Shown here one piece after another: positions 5,899 through 6,519 of a stretch of DNA of 6,519 nucleotides. This stretch comes from CAMCYM01 sp041191165 (GTDB lineage: Bacteria > Bacteroidota > Bacteroidia > Flavobacteriales_D > Sanyastnellaceae), in NCBI GenBank assembly GCA_041191165.1, contig JBEEPJ010000120.1, positions 1-6,519 of the forward strand, in the 5' to 3' direction. The stretch's first letter is position 1. Every line of letters begins with the position of its first letter. A model generated the notes under the pieces. The model was not told the DNA's origin. It did not search any database and saw only the letters and a program-made list of their open reading frames with translations. The position numbers were made by a program, and so were the translations under genes.

Positions 5899-6519
5899 AT
5901 GTCGCATCCCGTTCGCATTCAATCCGCTCTCGTCTCTGTCTTCGACAAGTCAGGCCTCGAGCCGGTGATTCACGCACTCAAGTCGCTCGGGGTCACCTTG
6001 TACTCCACAGGCGGAACACAAGCTGCACTCGAGGGTTGGGGAGTCGAGGTGGTTCCTGTAGAGCAACTTACCGACTTCCCATCTATTCTGGGCGGCCGGG
6101 TGAAGACGTTGCATCCCAAGGTCTTCGGCGGAATATTGGGTCGCAGAGATCACCCCGAGGATCAGGCGGAGATGGCCCGGCTGGGATTGCCTGCTGTGGA
6201 CCTGGTCATCGTCGACCTTTATCCCTTCGAGGCGACGGTGGCCGCTGGGGCAGATGAAACAGACATCATCGAAAAAATTGACATCGGCGGAATCTCCCTG
6301 ATTCGCGCCGCGGCGAAAAACCACCGAGACGTCGTCGTGATTCCCTCGCAATCCCACTACGCAGGGCTGCTCGAATTGCTCACCCAGCGCGGCGGAATCA
6401 GCACCTTGGAGGAGCGCAAATTTTGGGCGCTCGAAGGATTCAGAACCAGCGCCCATTACGATGTGCAGATCCAGGGCTGGATGGCACGCGAATTGGAGCG
6501 ACCTCCCTTGGAACGCCTC
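5899..6519 (+). CDS. purH: PurH, bifunctional AICAR transformylase/IMP cyclohydrolase (N-terminal part)
   Basis: Catalyses the last two steps of de novo purine synthesis in the cytoplasm (AICAR to FAICAR to IMP). The window holds codons 1-207, which is the whole IMP cyclohydrolase (MGS-like) domain and the start of the linker. The AICAR transformylase domain lies beyond the right edge. Motifs seen: 'ALVSVFDKSGL' (10-20), 'LYSTGGT' (34-40), 'ILGGRVKTLHPKVFGGIL' (63-80, catalytic-region Lys69), 'DLVIVDLYPFE' (101-111) and 'EKIDIGGISLIRAAAKN' (125-141). The 'PKVFGGIL' and 'DIIEKIDIGGISLIRAAAKN' wording resembles Bacteroidota PurH. The ATG at 5899 is the first usable start and fits the usual short N-terminus. 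No Shine-Dalgarno is present. It is a single divergent unit opposite the permease; no other pur gene is in the window. Confidence 0.97.
   Translation, partial: MSHPVRIQSALVSVFDKSGLEPVIHALKSLGVTLYSTGGTQAALEGWGVEVVPVEQLTDFPSILGGRVKTLHPKVFGGILGRRDHPEDQAEMARLGLPAVDLVIVDLYPFEATVAAGADETDIIEKIDIGGISLIRAAAKNHRDVVVIPSQSHYAGLLELLTQRGGISTLEERKFWALEGFRTSAHYDVQIQGWMARELERPPLERL

Noticed and set aside
5950..6456. 168-codon open frame on the minus strand
   Set aside because: Antisense to the conserved cyclohydrolase domain of purH.
1..6519. tRNA, rRNA, CRISPR array, insertion sequence or riboswitch
   Set aside because: Almost all bases are in confident protein genes; the gaps are 12-86 bp and hold only promoter-like boxes. 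No inverted terminal repeats or regularly spaced repeats were seen.

Overview
The window reads as ordinary chromosomal DNA of a GC-rich member of the Bacteroidota. Three lines of evidence agree. (1) The phospho-sugar mutase and the PurH N-terminus resemble the Bacteroidota versions of these proteins as I remember them. (2) No gene start shows a convincing Shine-Dalgarno sequence. (3) Several starts are preceded by the Bacteroidota -7 promoter element TAnnTTTG. By eye the base composition is well above 50% G+C, high for this phylum, and I cannot place it below phylum level.

Layout, left to right. On the minus strand, running off the left edge, is a GNAT acetyltransferase of the spermidine/spermine (SSAT-like) type. 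Divergent from it is a four-helix CvpA-family membrane protein. This converges on a two-gene minus-strand operon, rfbD (dTDP-4-dehydrorhamnose reductase) followed by a phosphoglucomutase/phosphomannomutase of the PgcA type. Divergent from rfbD is an exported protein that looks like a small outer-membrane beta-barrel and that I cannot assign to a named family. It converges on a MacB/FtsX-type ABC transporter permease on the minus strand. Divergent from the permease, and cut by the right edge, is purH (IMP cyclohydrolase domain only).

How the genes relate. The rfbD-mutase pair is the only clear functional unit: the mutase can supply glucose-1-phosphate, the entry metabolite of dTDP-rhamnose synthesis, and RfbD performs the last step, so the pair fits surface polysaccharide precursor supply. 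The other genes look like independent single transcription units arranged alternately divergent and convergent. Gene density is very high: all gaps are 12-86 bp, and no stretch over 300 bases lacks a gene. I see no RNA genes, mobile elements, CRISPR arrays or clear intrinsic terminators.

The most interesting signals are in the divergent intergenic spaces. A 19-nt sequence containing a perfect -7 box occurs exactly twice, once upstream of the acetyltransferase and once upstream of purH. At three genes the -7 box ends exactly 4 nt before the ATG, which predicts leaderless or near-leaderless mRNAs. I did not find a novel multi-gene system here.
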